From Flavobacteriales bacterium (GTDB taxonomy: Bacteria; Bacteroidota; Bacteroidia; Flavobacteriales_F; PHOS-HE28): a stretch of 64,000 nt of DNA. The stretch spans positions 558,001-622,000 of the forward strand of contig JACJZJ010000001.1 in assembly GCA_020635675.1 (NCBI GenBank). Reading direction: 5' to 3'. A program made the position numbers and the translations under genes. The notes beneath the pieces are model-generated. The model did no database searches. It was not told where the DNA came from and was given only the letters and a program-made list of their open reading frames with translations. Positions within the stretch are counted from its first letter, which is position 1; the number at the start of each line of letters is the position of its first letter. This document shows, piece after piece, positions 8,536 through 17,168 of this stretch.

Positions 8536-9672
8536 ATGCCACAAGGGTCCGTACAGGAGATGCCGGAAAAGGTGAACGACAGGTTCGAGGAGCCGGTCTA
8601 TGTCACGCGCGCCTTCATGCCGCCTTTCGAGGAGTACATGGAGTTGATGCGGGGCGTCTGGGACCGTGGGTACGTGACCAACCACGGCCCCTTGGTGCAG
8701 GAATTCGAGCGGGCTTTGGGGGAGCGGTTCGGGCTGCCCGGTTCCGTCTTCATCGTGAACGGGACCATCGCACTGCACCTCGCCATCCGGGCGCTCGAAT
8801 TGAAAGGCGATGTGATCACCACGGCATTCTCGCATCCGGTGACCACGACGAGCATCATGTGGGAGGGCTGCACGCCGGTGTTCGTGGATGTGGACCCGGG
8901 TACGTTCTGTATCGATCCCGCCCGTATCGAGGAGCGGATCACCCCCCGCACCACGGGCATCGTCGCCACACATGTCTATGGCATCCCGTGCGATGTGGAG
9001 GCGATCGCGGACATCGCACGCAGGTACGGCCTCAAGGTGCTTTACGATGGGGCCCATGCCTTCGGCACCACCTTGAACGGACGCAGTATCCTGGAGCATG
9101 GCGACGTGAGCACCACGAGCTACCACGCCACCAAGATCTTCCATACGGTGGAAGGTGGCAGCATGCATGCCGGCGATCCGGACCTGCAGCGCAGGCTCGT
9201 GCTCATGCGCACCATGGGCCAGTGGGGTGAGGAGTTCTTCATCCCCGGCATGAACGCGAAGAACTCCGAGATGCATGCCGCCATGGGGGTGGCCAATCTG
9301 AAGTACTACGATGCGATCATGGCCGCACGCAGATCCCAGTGGGAATACTACCACGAGCTGTTGCAGGGCGGTCCGCTCGGGTTGGCCCGTGTTCCGGAAG
9401 GTATCGGCTACAACCACGCCTATTTCCCCGTAGTGTTCCCCTCCTCGGAGGTCCTGGAGCATGCGCGTCGGGTACTCAACGCGGGGAACGTCTTTCCCCG
9501 GAGGTATTTCCGGCCGGCCTGTACACAACTGCCCTATGTTTCCCGGCAGGGTGAGTGCCCGATAGCGGAGGGCATGGCCGACACCGTGATGTGCCTGCCC
9601 CTTTTCCACGATCTGGACCGGTCCACCGCCGAGCGCATCGTGGAGATGCTCTTGGGCGCCTTGAAGGGCTGA
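8536..9672 (+). CDS. DegT/DnrJ/EryC1/StrS family sugar aminotransferase
   Basis: A 378-residue PLP enzyme that transaminates a keto-sugar nucleotide. The PLP lysine is Lys200 in SYHATKIFHTVEGG, and the cofactor-stacking Asp is in VLYDGAHAFGT. NGTIALHLAIRALEL is the phosphate-binding turn. The length is normal for the family. The ATK.F.T.EGG form resembles aminotransferases making 4-amino-4,6-dideoxy sugars (VioA/FdtB-like), but the substrate cannot be fixed from sequence alone. The gene is followed convergently, 14 bp away, by a divergent DegT-like gene on the other strand. Confidence 0.9.
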   Translation: MPQGSVQEMPEKVNDRFEEPVYVTRAFMPPFEEYMELMRGVWDRGYVTNHGPLVQEFERALGERFGLPGSVFIVNGTIALHLAIRALELKGDVITTAFSHPVTTTSIMWEGCTPVFVDVDPGTFCIDPARIEERITPRTTGIVATHVYGIPCDVEAIADIARRYGLKVLYDGAHAFGTTLNGRSILEHGDVSTTSYHATKIFHTVEGGSMHAGDPDLQRRLVLMRTMGQWGEEFFIPGMNAKNSEMHAAMGVANLKYYDAIMAARRSQWEYYHELLQGGPLGLARVPEGIGYNHAYFPVVFPSSEVLEHARRVLNAGNVFPRRYFRPACTQLPYVSRQGECPIAEGMADTVMCLPLFHDLDRSTAERIVEMLLGALKG

Positions 9673-9686
9673 TACCTCTGTTGGAC

Positions 9687-10661
9687 CTACCCCTGGTGAT
9701 CGAGTATCCCGATCAGCCGGTCCACCATCCTGTCCATATCGGTCGGGTCGTACCGTTGGTCCACGGGCAGGGCCACCAGGCGTTGGACGAGCGAACGCTC
9801 GAACGCGGGCACCTGTGGTCGCGATAGGACCTCGGGCCAAAGCACGGGAGCGAAGATCCCCGACCGATGCAACACCCCATGGTCGATCGGCACGGGCAGC
9901 AGCAACGGATAGGCAAAGGGGCCTTCCACTGCCGTGGTGTGCATGCGCAGCTCGTTCCGATCGGCCAGCTGCCGGTGCAGACGGAGGAAGTTCTCCGTGC
10001 GGGCACGACGCACCCGATCGCGGTCGGTGTGGAGGAGCATCACTTCGGACTCCACCGCGCATCCTCGGAAGGCCGCGCTCATGGAAGCTTCGTTGGACCG
10101 ATGCCATGCCAGCCCCATGCGCTGCTCTCCCGCGAGCGCCAGGAGCAGATGTGTGGTGATCGGCGTCGTGTTCCTTTCCGTCGGAACCACAGGTTCCGAG
10201 GGCGGGAAGAGCAGCGCGCCATCGGCGACACCGAAGAACTTCCGGGCGCTGTTGAACGTCCAGCCGCCCGCCGTCGGTCCTGCGAAGAAGGCCTGGGAAT
10301 GGTCCATGATGCAGCGTTCGCGCCATACTTCGGCCCATGGACGAAGCTGTTCGGTCAGAAGGCCGAAATAGTTGACGAGCAGGATCATGTCGTCGGCCTC
10401 CGGCGAAGGCGGCCTGTCCGGCAGGAGGTCGTTCCCGATGGTGTAATGGGCCAGCTGCACATCACCCACCGTGTCCGGATCGATCACCGAATCACAGATA
10501 TAGTGCGGGACCCAAAGACGTTGCGGTCGTTCTGCTCGCACTGCGGCTGCGATGCATGCCCGCCCCGTGCTCAGGAGAACGCCTTCGGCCGGCAGGGGGG
10601 TGGCATCACCGAAAATGTCGGGTCCCAGATATCCGCCGAATGTGGTCCGCATGCCCGCCAT
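9687..10661 (-). CDS. Divergent DegT-like PLP-dependent protein
   Basis: A 324-residue protein that keeps the landmarks of the aspartate-aminotransferase fold in DegT order: VLLSTGRACIAAA (phosphate-binding turn), LLVNYFG, MDHSQAFF with Asp120 where the pyridine-nitrogen Asp is expected, and NSARKFFGVADGA with Lys141 as the likely PLP lysine. Overall it is shorter and not a standard sugar aminotransferase. The ATG at 10661 is chosen because a -7 box lies at 10671-10678; ATG 10652 is possible. It is on the opposite strand from its neighbours and shares a promoter region with the WbqC gene. The reaction is unknown. Confidence 0.75.
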   Translation of the reverse strand: MAGMRTTFGGYLGPDIFGDATPLPAEGVLLSTGRACIAAAVRAERPQRLWVPHYICDSVIDPDTVGDVQLAHYTIGNDLLPDRPPSPEADDMILLVNYFGLLTEQLRPWAEVWRERCIMDHSQAFFAGPTAGGWTFNSARKFFGVADGALLFPPSEPVVPTERNTTPITTHLLLALAGEQRMGLAWHRSNEASMSAAFRGCAVESEVMLLHTDRDRVRRARTENFLRLHRQLADRNELRMHTTAVEGPFAYPLLLPVPIDHGVLHRSGIFAPVLWPEVLSRPQVPAFERSLVQRLVALPVDQRYDPTDMDRMVDRLIGILDHQG

Positions 10662-10670
10662 GTGTGTCTG

Positions 10671-10678
10671 CAAAGATG
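10671..10678 (-). promoter_or_regulatory. -7-like box for the DegT-like gene
   Basis: Reverse strand CATCTTTG, one mismatch from TAnnTTTG, 10 bp before ATG 10661. It rules out a TTG start at 10673, which would overlap the box. Confidence 0.35.
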
Positions 10679-10728
10679 CCGGTTCGCTTGCATCGCGCGG
10701 CAGGTGCAGCCCCCCCGGTGGGGCCTGT

Positions 10729-10736
10729 TATCTTTG
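10729..10736 (+). promoter_or_regulatory. -7 box for the WbqC gene
   Basis: TATCTTTG fits TAnnTTTG exactly, 56 bp before the ATG at 10793. With the box at 10671 it forms a divergent promoter region. Confidence 0.55.
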
Positions 10737-10792
10737 CGGGCCTTTCGGCGGTCCTCCGATGCCTGCGGGCCGCATCGCAGGAACACCTTTCC

Positions 10793-11533
10793 ATGACGAC
10801 CATCCAAAGACCGATCGACGTGACCGGAAGGACGGCCATCATGCAGCCGTACTTCTTTCCCTATGTTGGTTACTACCAGCTGGCCGCGGCCGTGGAACGG
10901 TTCATATTCTACGATGACGTCCAGTTCATCAAGGGCGGCTTCATCGCCCGCAACAAGCTGCATGTCGGTGGAAGGGACCTGCTCTTCACCGTGCCACTTT
11001 CCGGCGCGAGCCCGAACAAGCGCATCGATGAGGTACGGATCGACATGGGGCTGTATCCGCGCTGGCGTGAACGGTTCCTGCGCACCATCGATCAGAACTA
11101 CGCGAAGGCGGCGAATTTCGCCGAGGGCAGGGCGGTGCTCCATGAGGTGCTCGAACTCGAGGACGATCGTATCAGCACACTGGCCGCGCGATCGGTGCGT
11201 CTGCCCATGGCCCGCCTGGGCCGATCCGTGGAGTTCCTGTTCAGCTCCCGCCTGGACCTGCGTACGGACCTGAAGCGGGAGGAGCGCTTGTTCGATATCT
11301 GCGACCGGCTCGGTATCCGGGACTACATCCAATCCCAGGGCGGCACGACGCTCTATTCATGCGAACGGTGGAGGCAACGCGGCCTGTCCCTACGATTCCT
11401 GAAGCCGGTGACCATGGAATATCCCAGGCCGGGCGGCGCGCTCAGCGGACTCTCCATGCTCGACGCGTTGTTGCACGTTCCTTTCGATCGGTTGGACCCG
11501 CTCCTGGACCGGTACGAACTCTTCACCAATTGA
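10793..11533 (+). CDS. WbqC family protein
   Basis: A 246-residue member of the WbqC family. It has the diagnostic N-terminus AIMQPYFFPYVGYYQLAAAVERFIFYDDVQF, followed by GGFIARNKL, and a C-terminal QGGTTLYSCERWRQRGLSLRFLKP segment. WbqC genes recur in O-antigen and other polysaccharide clusters next to DegT aminotransferases, but their chemistry is not settled; an acyl- or aminoacyl-transfer role on an aminosugar is a common guess. Here the gene sits with two DegT-like genes and an ATP-grasp gene, which fits aminosugar decoration. The start at 10793 gives a clean family N-terminus. Confidence 0.88.
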   Translation: MTTIQRPIDVTGRTAIMQPYFFPYVGYYQLAAAVERFIFYDDVQFIKGGFIARNKLHVGGRDLLFTVPLSGASPNKRIDEVRIDMGLYPRWRERFLRTIDQNYAKAANFAEGRAVLHEVLELEDDRISTLAARSVRLPMARLGRSVEFLFSSRLDLRTDLKREERLFDICDRLGIRDYIQSQGGTTLYSCERWRQRGLSLRFLKPVTMEYPRPGGALSGLSMLDALLHVPFDRLDPLLDRYELFTN

Positions 11534-11578
11534 TGCGGATGGAAACGCGGCACGCGATGCATACCGAACGCAGGACCC

Positions 11579-12868
11579 ATGGATAGGATCAACGTGCTCG
11601 TCTACCCCAGCGGTGCGGAGAACGCGTTGGAAGTGCACCAGGCCTTGAAAGGCGTGATGAACGTGCGCCTTTTCGGGGCGTCCAGCCGTGATGACCATGG
11701 TGCGTTCGTCTTTCGGGAGCATACTACCGACGCTCCGGCCATTACCGATCGCGACTTCGTCGAAAGGTTCAACGTGCTGCTGGAAAGCTGGGGGATCCAG
11801 GTCGTCATTCCCACGCACGACGATGTTTCCCTGCATCTTGCCGAAGTGGCGGACCGCCTCAAGGCGCGCGTGGCCGTACCCGGGGTGGAACAGGCCCGGA
11901 CCTGTCGCAGCAAGCGGGCCACCTATGCCCTGCTCGAAGAGCTGCCCTGTGTGCCACGGACCTATTCGGGAACAGTACCGGACGATGCCTTCCCTGTGTT
12001 CGTCAAGCCCGATCGGGGTCAGGGGGGCAAGGGTGCGTTCCGTGCCGAGGGCCCCCAGGACCTGCAGGGCATCACCCCGGATGACGATGTGGTCATCTGT
12101 GAATTCCTGCCGGGCACCGAACTCACCGTGGATGCCTTCACCGACAGGCATGGCAGGCTGCGGTTCGTGGGTGCCCGCTCCCGGGACCGCGTGTTCGGCG
12201 GGGTGAGCGCGCGCTCCACCACCGTGCCGCTCTCCGACGAGGTGCGCATCATCCTGGAGGAGGTGAACGCCCTGCTTCGTCCGCGCGGCCTCTGGTATGT
12301 GCAACTCCGCCAGGATGCGCAGGGGGCGTACAAGCTCATGGAGGTATCCGTGCGTGCGGCGGGCACCATGAACCTCTACCGCGTATTGGGCGTGAATTTT
12401 CCCCTGCTGACCGTTTACGACCTGTTGGACATGGACGTGGAGGTGCTGGCGAACGACATGTACCTGCAGGTGGACAGGGCCCTGTTCAACCGTTACCGAA
12501 CACAGCTTGAATTCGACACGGTCTATATCGACTACGACGACACGGTGACCCGTACCCTGACCGGCACCGTGGATCCGCTCACCATGTCGTTCCTTTACCA
12601 CATGCGGGATCGTGGCAAACGGATCGTGCTGATCACGAAGCACCGGAACGACCTGACCGCGGACATGGAACGCCACCGGATCCACGTGGGGCTGTTCGAT
12701 GAGGTCCACCACCTGGCCGGGGAGGAGCGGAAGAGCGATCTCGTGCGGCCCGGCAGGGCGGTCTTTATCGACAACTCCTTCGCCGAACGCAAGGAGGTGA
12801 AGGAACGCCACGGCATACCCGTGTTCGACGTGGACGGCATCGCCGCACTGATGGATTGGCGGGAATGA
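11579..12868 (+). CDS. ATP-grasp / HAD-like fusion protein
   Basis: A 429-residue two-domain protein. Residues 1-300 look like an ATP-grasp ligase: a PreATP-grasp half (IQVVIPTHDDVSLHLAEVADRL), VFVKPDRGQGGKG (143-152), an EFLPGTELTVDAFTD strand and a Mg-binding YKLMEVSVRAAG around residues 251-262. Residues 310-429 look like a HAD hydrolase: YIDYDDTVT (Asp319, Asp321), LITKHRND (motif II position) and VFIDNSFAERKEV (motif III/IV). ATP-grasp enzymes join a carboxylate to an amine or thiol; HAD domains often remove phosphate. The gene is 45 bp after WbqC and overlaps the FkbM gene by 4 bp. The substrate is unknown; ligation of an amino acid or carboxylate to an aminosugar is an inference. Confidence 0.82.
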   Translation: MDRINVLVYPSGAENALEVHQALKGVMNVRLFGASSRDDHGAFVFREHTTDAPAITDRDFVERFNVLLESWGIQVVIPTHDDVSLHLAEVADRLKARVAVPGVEQARTCRSKRATYALLEELPCVPRTYSGTVPDDAFPVFVKPDRGQGGKGAFRAEGPQDLQGITPDDDVVICEFLPGTELTVDAFTDRHGRLRFVGARSRDRVFGGVSARSTTVPLSDEVRIILEEVNALLRPRGLWYVQLRQDAQGAYKLMEVSVRAAGTMNLYRVLGVNFPLLTVYDLLDMDVEVLANDMYLQVDRALFNRYRTQLEFDTVYIDYDDTVTRTLTGTVDPLTMSFLYHMRDRGKRIVLITKHRNDLTADMERHRIHVGLFDEVHHLAGEERKSDLVRPGRAVFIDNSFAERKEVKERHGIPVFDVDGIAALMDWRE

Positions 12869-13953
12869 AGGCCATCGATGATATCCGCAACGAGGTGGCG
12901 GCCACGGCCATCCGCTTCATGAAGAGCGGTCGGGATGCGGTGCACATCCTGGGAACGAACAAGTACGGTCTGGCCGCGGCGCATCTGATCGAAAGCGAGG
13001 GCGGGCATGTCGCCGGCTTCATCGACGATCGACGCGCCGGTGAGGAACTCCACGGGTTTCCCATCGTGTCCATGGAGAACGTGCCCGAGGGAGGCGCCCT
13101 GCTCAACTGCATCGTGGAGGGCAGGTCCGTGGAGGCGCGCGACAACCTGTTGGGTCGCGGACCGCGGATCTACTGTGACTACTTCGCGCTTCGCCTGGTG
13201 CGCCCGAATGCATTGCCCGAAGTGGATTTCATGGGCGCCACGGATACGATCCCCGCTGACCTGTCCCGCTACCGGTGGTTGCACGATCGTCTGGCCGATG
13301 ACACCTCGCGGACCACGTTGGAAGGGCTTCTTCATTTCCGGTTCAACAGGGACATCCGCGGGCTCGAACGCTTCACCTACCGGTTGCACGAGCAGTACTT
13401 CGAAACCTTCGTATCCCTCGCGAACGACGCGGTATTCGTGGATGGAGGGGGGTTCGATGGCGGTACGGTCCAGGAGTTCCATCGGCGATATCCGGGGCAC
13501 GGTACGGTCCACTATTTCGAACCGAACGCGGCCTCGATGGAATTGTCGCGACAGAACCTGGCGGTGGTACCGCATGTCCGGTTCGTTCCCAAGGGCCTGT
13601 GGAACGAAGCCACCATCCTGCATTTCGATGCGTCCCTGGGCTCCGCGAGCAAGGTGTCCGAGGCTGGAGGGGCATCGATCACGACCACCGCGCTGGACCT
13701 GGAACCGATCGAGCGCGTGGACATGATCAAACTCGATATCGAAGGGGCCGAGTTGAGCGCTTTGCGGGGAGCGGAGCAACTGATCCGGCGGCATCGCCCG
13801 GTCCTGGCCGTGTGCGTTTACCATCACCAGCAGGACTTCTGGAAGGTGCCGGAGATCGTTCTGGGCATGGTCCCGGACCATGCCGTGTATCTGCGCCACT
13901 ACACCCAGGGTGTGTTCGAGACGGTGATGTACTTCGTTCCTGAAGGTCTCTAG
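12865..13953 (+). CDS. FkbM family methyltransferase with N-terminal nucleotide-binding domain
   Basis: A 362-residue protein starting at ATG 12865 (ATGA overlap with the ATP-grasp gene). Residues about 25-110 carry a Rossmann-like domain (VHILGTNKYGLAAAHLIE, VAGFIDD), as seen in PglD-type and sugar-modifying proteins. Residues about 185-350 form an FkbM SAM-methyltransferase: AVFVDGGGFDGGTVQEF (Asp193), VHYFEPN and DMIKLDIEGAELSALRGAE. It probably O-methylates a sugar or the product of its neighbours. The paired N-terminal domain recurs in FkbM proteins of polysaccharide clusters. The next gene starts one base after its stop. Confidence 0.85.
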   Translation: MKAIDDIRNEVAATAIRFMKSGRDAVHILGTNKYGLAAAHLIESEGGHVAGFIDDRRAGEELHGFPIVSMENVPEGGALLNCIVEGRSVEARDNLLGRGPRIYCDYFALRLVRPNALPEVDFMGATDTIPADLSRYRWLHDRLADDTSRTTLEGLLHFRFNRDIRGLERFTYRLHEQYFETFVSLANDAVFVDGGGFDGGTVQEFHRRYPGHGTVHYFEPNAASMELSRQNLAVVPHVRFVPKGLWNEATILHFDASLGSASKVSEAGGASITTTALDLEPIERVDMIKLDIEGAELSALRGAEQLIRRHRPVLAVCVYHHQQDFWKVPEIVLGMVPDHAVYLRHYTQGVFETVMYFVPEGL

Positions 13954-13954
13954 G

Positions 13955-14842
13955 ATGAAGGGAGGACCCACATCGGATGCACCCCTGGTCAGCGTGGTCT
14001 GCACGACCTATCAGCACGAGCGCTACATCGCCCAAGCGTTGGATGGTTTCCTCATGCAGCGCACGGATTTCCCGTTCGAGATCATCGTGCATGACGATGC
14101 CTCCACCGATGCCACACCCCGCATCGTGCGCGAATATGCGGAGCGGTACCCCGACCTCATCGTGCCCGTCCTCCAGGCCGAAAGCCATTTCCACAAGCCC
14201 GGCAGCGTGACAAAGGCGGCCTGCGATGTCGCTCGGGGTAGGTACATCGCCACTTGCGAAGGGGACGATCACTGGACGGACCCCGACAAACTCCAGCTCC
14301 AAGTGGACCTGTTGGAGGCGAACCCCGATGCGACCGGCTGCTTCCACTACACACAGCAGATCTTTGATGGGACAGGCGCGCCCGGACGTATCATCGGCGA
14401 GCACGGAGGAAGGACCCGCTTCTCTGTGGAGGACACCTTTTCGCCCTACGCGCTGTGCCACTACAACGCGTTCATGTTCCGGAGCCACCTGCAGTTCCTG
14501 CCCGATTGGTACGCCACCATCAAGAGCGGTGACATGGCGATCTTCTCCATGGTGGCCGCGCAGGGTCCGTTGCTCTGCATTCCCCGGGTGATGAGCGTGT
14601 ATCGCAAACACAGTGCGGGGATCACGGCGGCGGACGCCGCGGAGCAAAAGGCCCACCATCTGGCCCGTATCCGTCTCCTGAAGCTCCTTGACGAACAGCA
14701 TGGCTTCAAGTACCACGGAGCCGCCGTGGAGGCGATCGCCGTGCATGAGCGGGAGTTGGCGAAACTACCGTCGGCGCATTCTTCGGGATTCCGCGAACGC
14801 GTGCTCCGAAAGTTCCGTTCCTGGACCGGTGGCAAACCATGA
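13955..14842 (+). CDS. Glycosyltransferase family 2
   Basis: A 295-residue GT-A fold transferase. It shows VSVVCTTYQHERYIAQALDGFL, the nucleotide-binding EIIVHDDASTDATP, and the metal-binding CEGDDHWTDPDKLQ. It is predicted to act at the cytoplasmic face of the inner membrane, adding a sugar to a growing repeat unit; donor and acceptor cannot be told. The start codon follows the FkbM stop by one base, and the next GT4 begins 7 bp after its stop. Confidence 0.92.
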   Translation: MKGGPTSDAPLVSVVCTTYQHERYIAQALDGFLMQRTDFPFEIIVHDDASTDATPRIVREYAERYPDLIVPVLQAESHFHKPGSVTKAACDVARGRYIATCEGDDHWTDPDKLQLQVDLLEANPDATGCFHYTQQIFDGTGAPGRIIGEHGGRTRFSVEDTFSPYALCHYNAFMFRSHLQFLPDWYATIKSGDMAIFSMVAAQGPLLCIPRVMSVYRKHSAGITAADAAEQKAHHLARIRLLKLLDEQHGFKYHGAAVEAIAVHERELAKLPSAHSSGFRERVLRKFRSWTGGKP

Positions 14843-14849
14843 GCGCACG

Positions 14850-15959
14850 ATGAAGGAGCCGAGGGTCGCGATCATCTCTCCGAACCGGAGCGCATGGAGC
14901 GAGACGTTCGTGCGGGCTCACATCGAGCGGCTGCCGGGGGTGGAGCTGGTACTGATGGACGACCACCTGCCCCGGAGGGATGCCGACGGTGCACCGCTCC
15001 TTTCCGACACCTTGCGCGCACGCCTCGTACGACGTGTGCGCGGCATCGGGCCTGAAAGTGCGCTGCGCCGGGCGGTGACCGAACGCCTGCGGCGTGCGCG
15101 GATCGAAGTGGTCTTCGCCGAATACGGGCCCACTGGCGATGCCATGCTGCCGATCTGCAGGGAGCTCGACATTCCGCTGGTGGTGCAATTCCATGGTGTG
15201 GACGCCTATCACGAAAAGCTCCTGCGGGAGCACGATGGTTATACCGCGCTGCTCAAGGGTGCCGCCGCGATCCTGGTGGTCTCCAGGGAGATGGAAAGGC
15301 ACGTGATCGCCCTGGGCGCTGATCCCTCGAAGGTCGTTCACAATGTCTGTGGGATCGACCTGGACCGGTTCAGGCCGGGACGTCCCGAACAGGCGGACAA
15401 GACCTTCCTTTTCGTGGGGCGCTTCGTGGACAAGAAGGCACCTCAGCTCGTGGTGCTCGCCTTCGCCCGCGCCCTCGAAAGCGATCAATGGCTGCGTCTG
15501 CGCATGCTGGGTGATGGTCCGCTCCTGGAGTCCGTACGCCAGATGATCGGCGCGCTCGGTATCGAAGGGTCCGTGGAATTGCTCGGCGTGGGCTCACCGG
15601 AAGAGGTGGCCGCGGAAATGGCCCGTTCCCGCGCGCTTGTTCAGCACAGCGTCACCACCGCCAGTGGCGACAGGGAGGGCACTCCGGTGGCCGTGATGGA
15701 GGCCATGGCCGCGGGGTTGCCGGTGATCGCGACACGGCATGCGGGCATCGCTGATGTGGTGGTGCACGAGACCTCCGGACTGCTGTGCGAAGAGCGCTCC
15801 ATCGACGTCATGGCGGGCCACATGGTCCGCCTGGCCACGGAGCCTGACCAGGCCGCCAGGATGGGCGCTGAGGGAAGACGCATTGCCGAGCGGGACCTCC
15901 GCCTTGACGATCGCATCGACACCATCCACCTGACACTGCTCCGGTCGGTCGGTCGGTAG
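14850..15959 (+). CDS. Glycosyltransferase family 4
   Basis: A 369-residue GT-B transferase. The N-terminal half has PNRSAWSETFVRAHIERL and LVVQFHGVDAYHE. The C-terminal half has FLFVGRFVDKKAPQLVVLAF, LRMLGDGPL, and the EX7E-like signature with GTPVAVMEAMAAGLPVIATRHAGIADVV. The opening (NRSAWSETFVRAH) resembles the Flavobacteria/Cyanobacteria colanic-type GT4 group that looks for a capsule substrate. ATG 14850 gives a standard length. Confidence 0.92.
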   Translation: MKEPRVAIISPNRSAWSETFVRAHIERLPGVELVLMDDHLPRRDADGAPLLSDTLRARLVRRVRGIGPESALRRAVTERLRRARIEVVFAEYGPTGDAMLPICRELDIPLVVQFHGVDAYHEKLLREHDGYTALLKGAAAILVVSREMERHVIALGADPSKVVHNVCGIDLDRFRPGRPEQADKTFLFVGRFVDKKAPQLVVLAFARALESDQWLRLRMLGDGPLLESVRQMIGALGIEGSVELLGVGSPEEVAAEMARSRALVQHSVTTASGDREGTPVAVMEAMAAGLPVIATRHAGIADVVVHETSGLLCEERSIDVMAGHMVRLATEPDQAARMGAEGRRIAERDLRLDDRIDTIHLTLLRSVGR

Positions 15960-15964
15960 CTCGG

Positions 15965-15972
15965 TACTTTCG
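15965..15972 (+). promoter_or_regulatory. -7 box giving a near-leaderless GT4 mRNA
   Basis: TACTTTCG (TAnnTTCG type) ends 5 bp before the GTG start at 15978. The extended string TACTTTCGCGG is repeated at 22815 and 27987. Confidence 0.5.
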
Positions 15973-15977
15973 CGGCC

Positions 15978-17168
15978 GTGCACGTCACCTACCTCACGCA
16001 CTACGCGGAGCTATACGGCGCCAATCGATCGCTCCTCGACCTGATGGTCGAACTGCGCGATCGCGGCGAGGTGGTCCCGCATGTGCTGTTGCCGCGCGAA
16101 GGGCCGATGACCGACCGGTTGTCGGAACTGCGTATCGCACATCGCGTCCTTCCCTTCCAGCCCTGGATGAGCGAACGGCGCTATGAGGGCCGGGCGCATC
16201 ACCGCATCGGCCAATGGTGGAGGTACCGCAGAGCGGCCCGGGCCAGGGCGCAGCGGAACCGGGCCCTGCTTCCCGTGCTCGACGATCAGGTCAAGGCCTG
16301 GGGCACACGGATCATCCATGCCAATTCCAGCGTAGTGGGTGTGGCAACGGACCTCGCGTCGGAAACCCTCCGCCCACTGGTGTGGCATATCCGCGAGCTG
16401 CCCGAACGCCAATACATGCTCCACATCGACGAAGGTCGCAGCGCCTACGCGCAGGCATTGCGCAACGCCGATCGCCTCATCGCGATCTCGGAGGCCGTGC
16501 GTGCCGACATCCTGCGCTACACCGATCCGGTGAGGCCGATCACGATAATCTACAACGGTGTGCTGAAGGGCGCGCGCTATGCCGAGCTGCGGAACGAGGG
16601 CACGGATCGCTGGGCTTCCACCGTGCCCTTCATCTTCGCCATGATCGGGCTGATCCATCCCGCGAAGGGGCAGATGGAGGCTGTTGAGGCCCTGGCGATC
16701 GTGCGGCGCGCGGGGGTCGACGCGCGGCTCGTGATCGCGGGTGACGGAAAGGACCGTGACCTTCGGCAGCGCATCAAGGTGCTCGGGTTGGAGGATCATG
16801 TGGACCTTCCCGGCTTCGTTGCCGATCCCTATTCCGTTCTTCGCGAGGCGCATGCGCTGCTCATGTGCTCGCGCAATGAGGCGATGGGTCGTGTCACGGT
16901 CGAGGCCATGGCCAGCGGTCTGCCGGTGATCGGGCACGCCAGTGGGGGTACTCCGGAGCTGTTCACCGACGGGGTTTCCGGATCGCTCTATGCGAATGGC
17001 GCCGGGGAGCTCGCGGACCGGATGCTGCGGTTGGTCCGCGATCCGGTATCCGCGCGCGAACTGGGCGAGGCGGGTTCGCACGCGGCGGAGGAACGGTTCT
17101 CCATCGAGCGGTACGCGAGCGAGGTGCTGGCCGTGTACCGTGCGGTACTTTCGGAGCGCCCCGTATGA
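15978..17168 (+). CDS. Glycosyltransferase family 4
   Basis: A 396-residue GT-B transferase beginning at GTG 15978: THYAELYGANRSLLDLMVEL at the N-terminus, IYNGV, AMIGLIHPAKGQMEAVEALAIV, LVIAGDG, and CSRNEAMGRVTVEAMASGLPVIGHASGGTPEL with the conserved glutamates. The GTG is chosen because the protein must start at MHVTYL to include the first beta-strand, and because a -7 box lies immediately upstream. Its TGA overlaps the ATG of the next gene. Confidence 0.92.
   Translation: MHVTYLTHYAELYGANRSLLDLMVELRDRGEVVPHVLLPREGPMTDRLSELRIAHRVLPFQPWMSERRYEGRAHHRIGQWWRYRRAARARAQRNRALLPVLDDQVKAWGTRIIHANSSVVGVATDLASETLRPLVWHIRELPERQYMLHIDEGRSAYAQALRNADRLIAISEAVRADILRYTDPVRPITIIYNGVLKGARYAELRNEGTDRWASTVPFIFAMIGLIHPAKGQMEAVEALAIVRRAGVDARLVIAGDGKDRDLRQRIKVLGLEDHVDLPGFVADPYSVLREAHALLMCSRNEAMGRVTVEAMASGLPVIGHASGGTPELFTDGVSGSLYANGAGELADRMLRLVRDPVSARELGEAGSHAAEERFSIERYASEVLAVYRAVLSERPV

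Noticed and set aside
8506..10338. A 610-codon reverse-strand frame spanning the DegT gene and part of the DegT-like gene
   Set aside because: Only a frame shadow; both strands are already explained by proteins with conserved motifs, and this frame has none.
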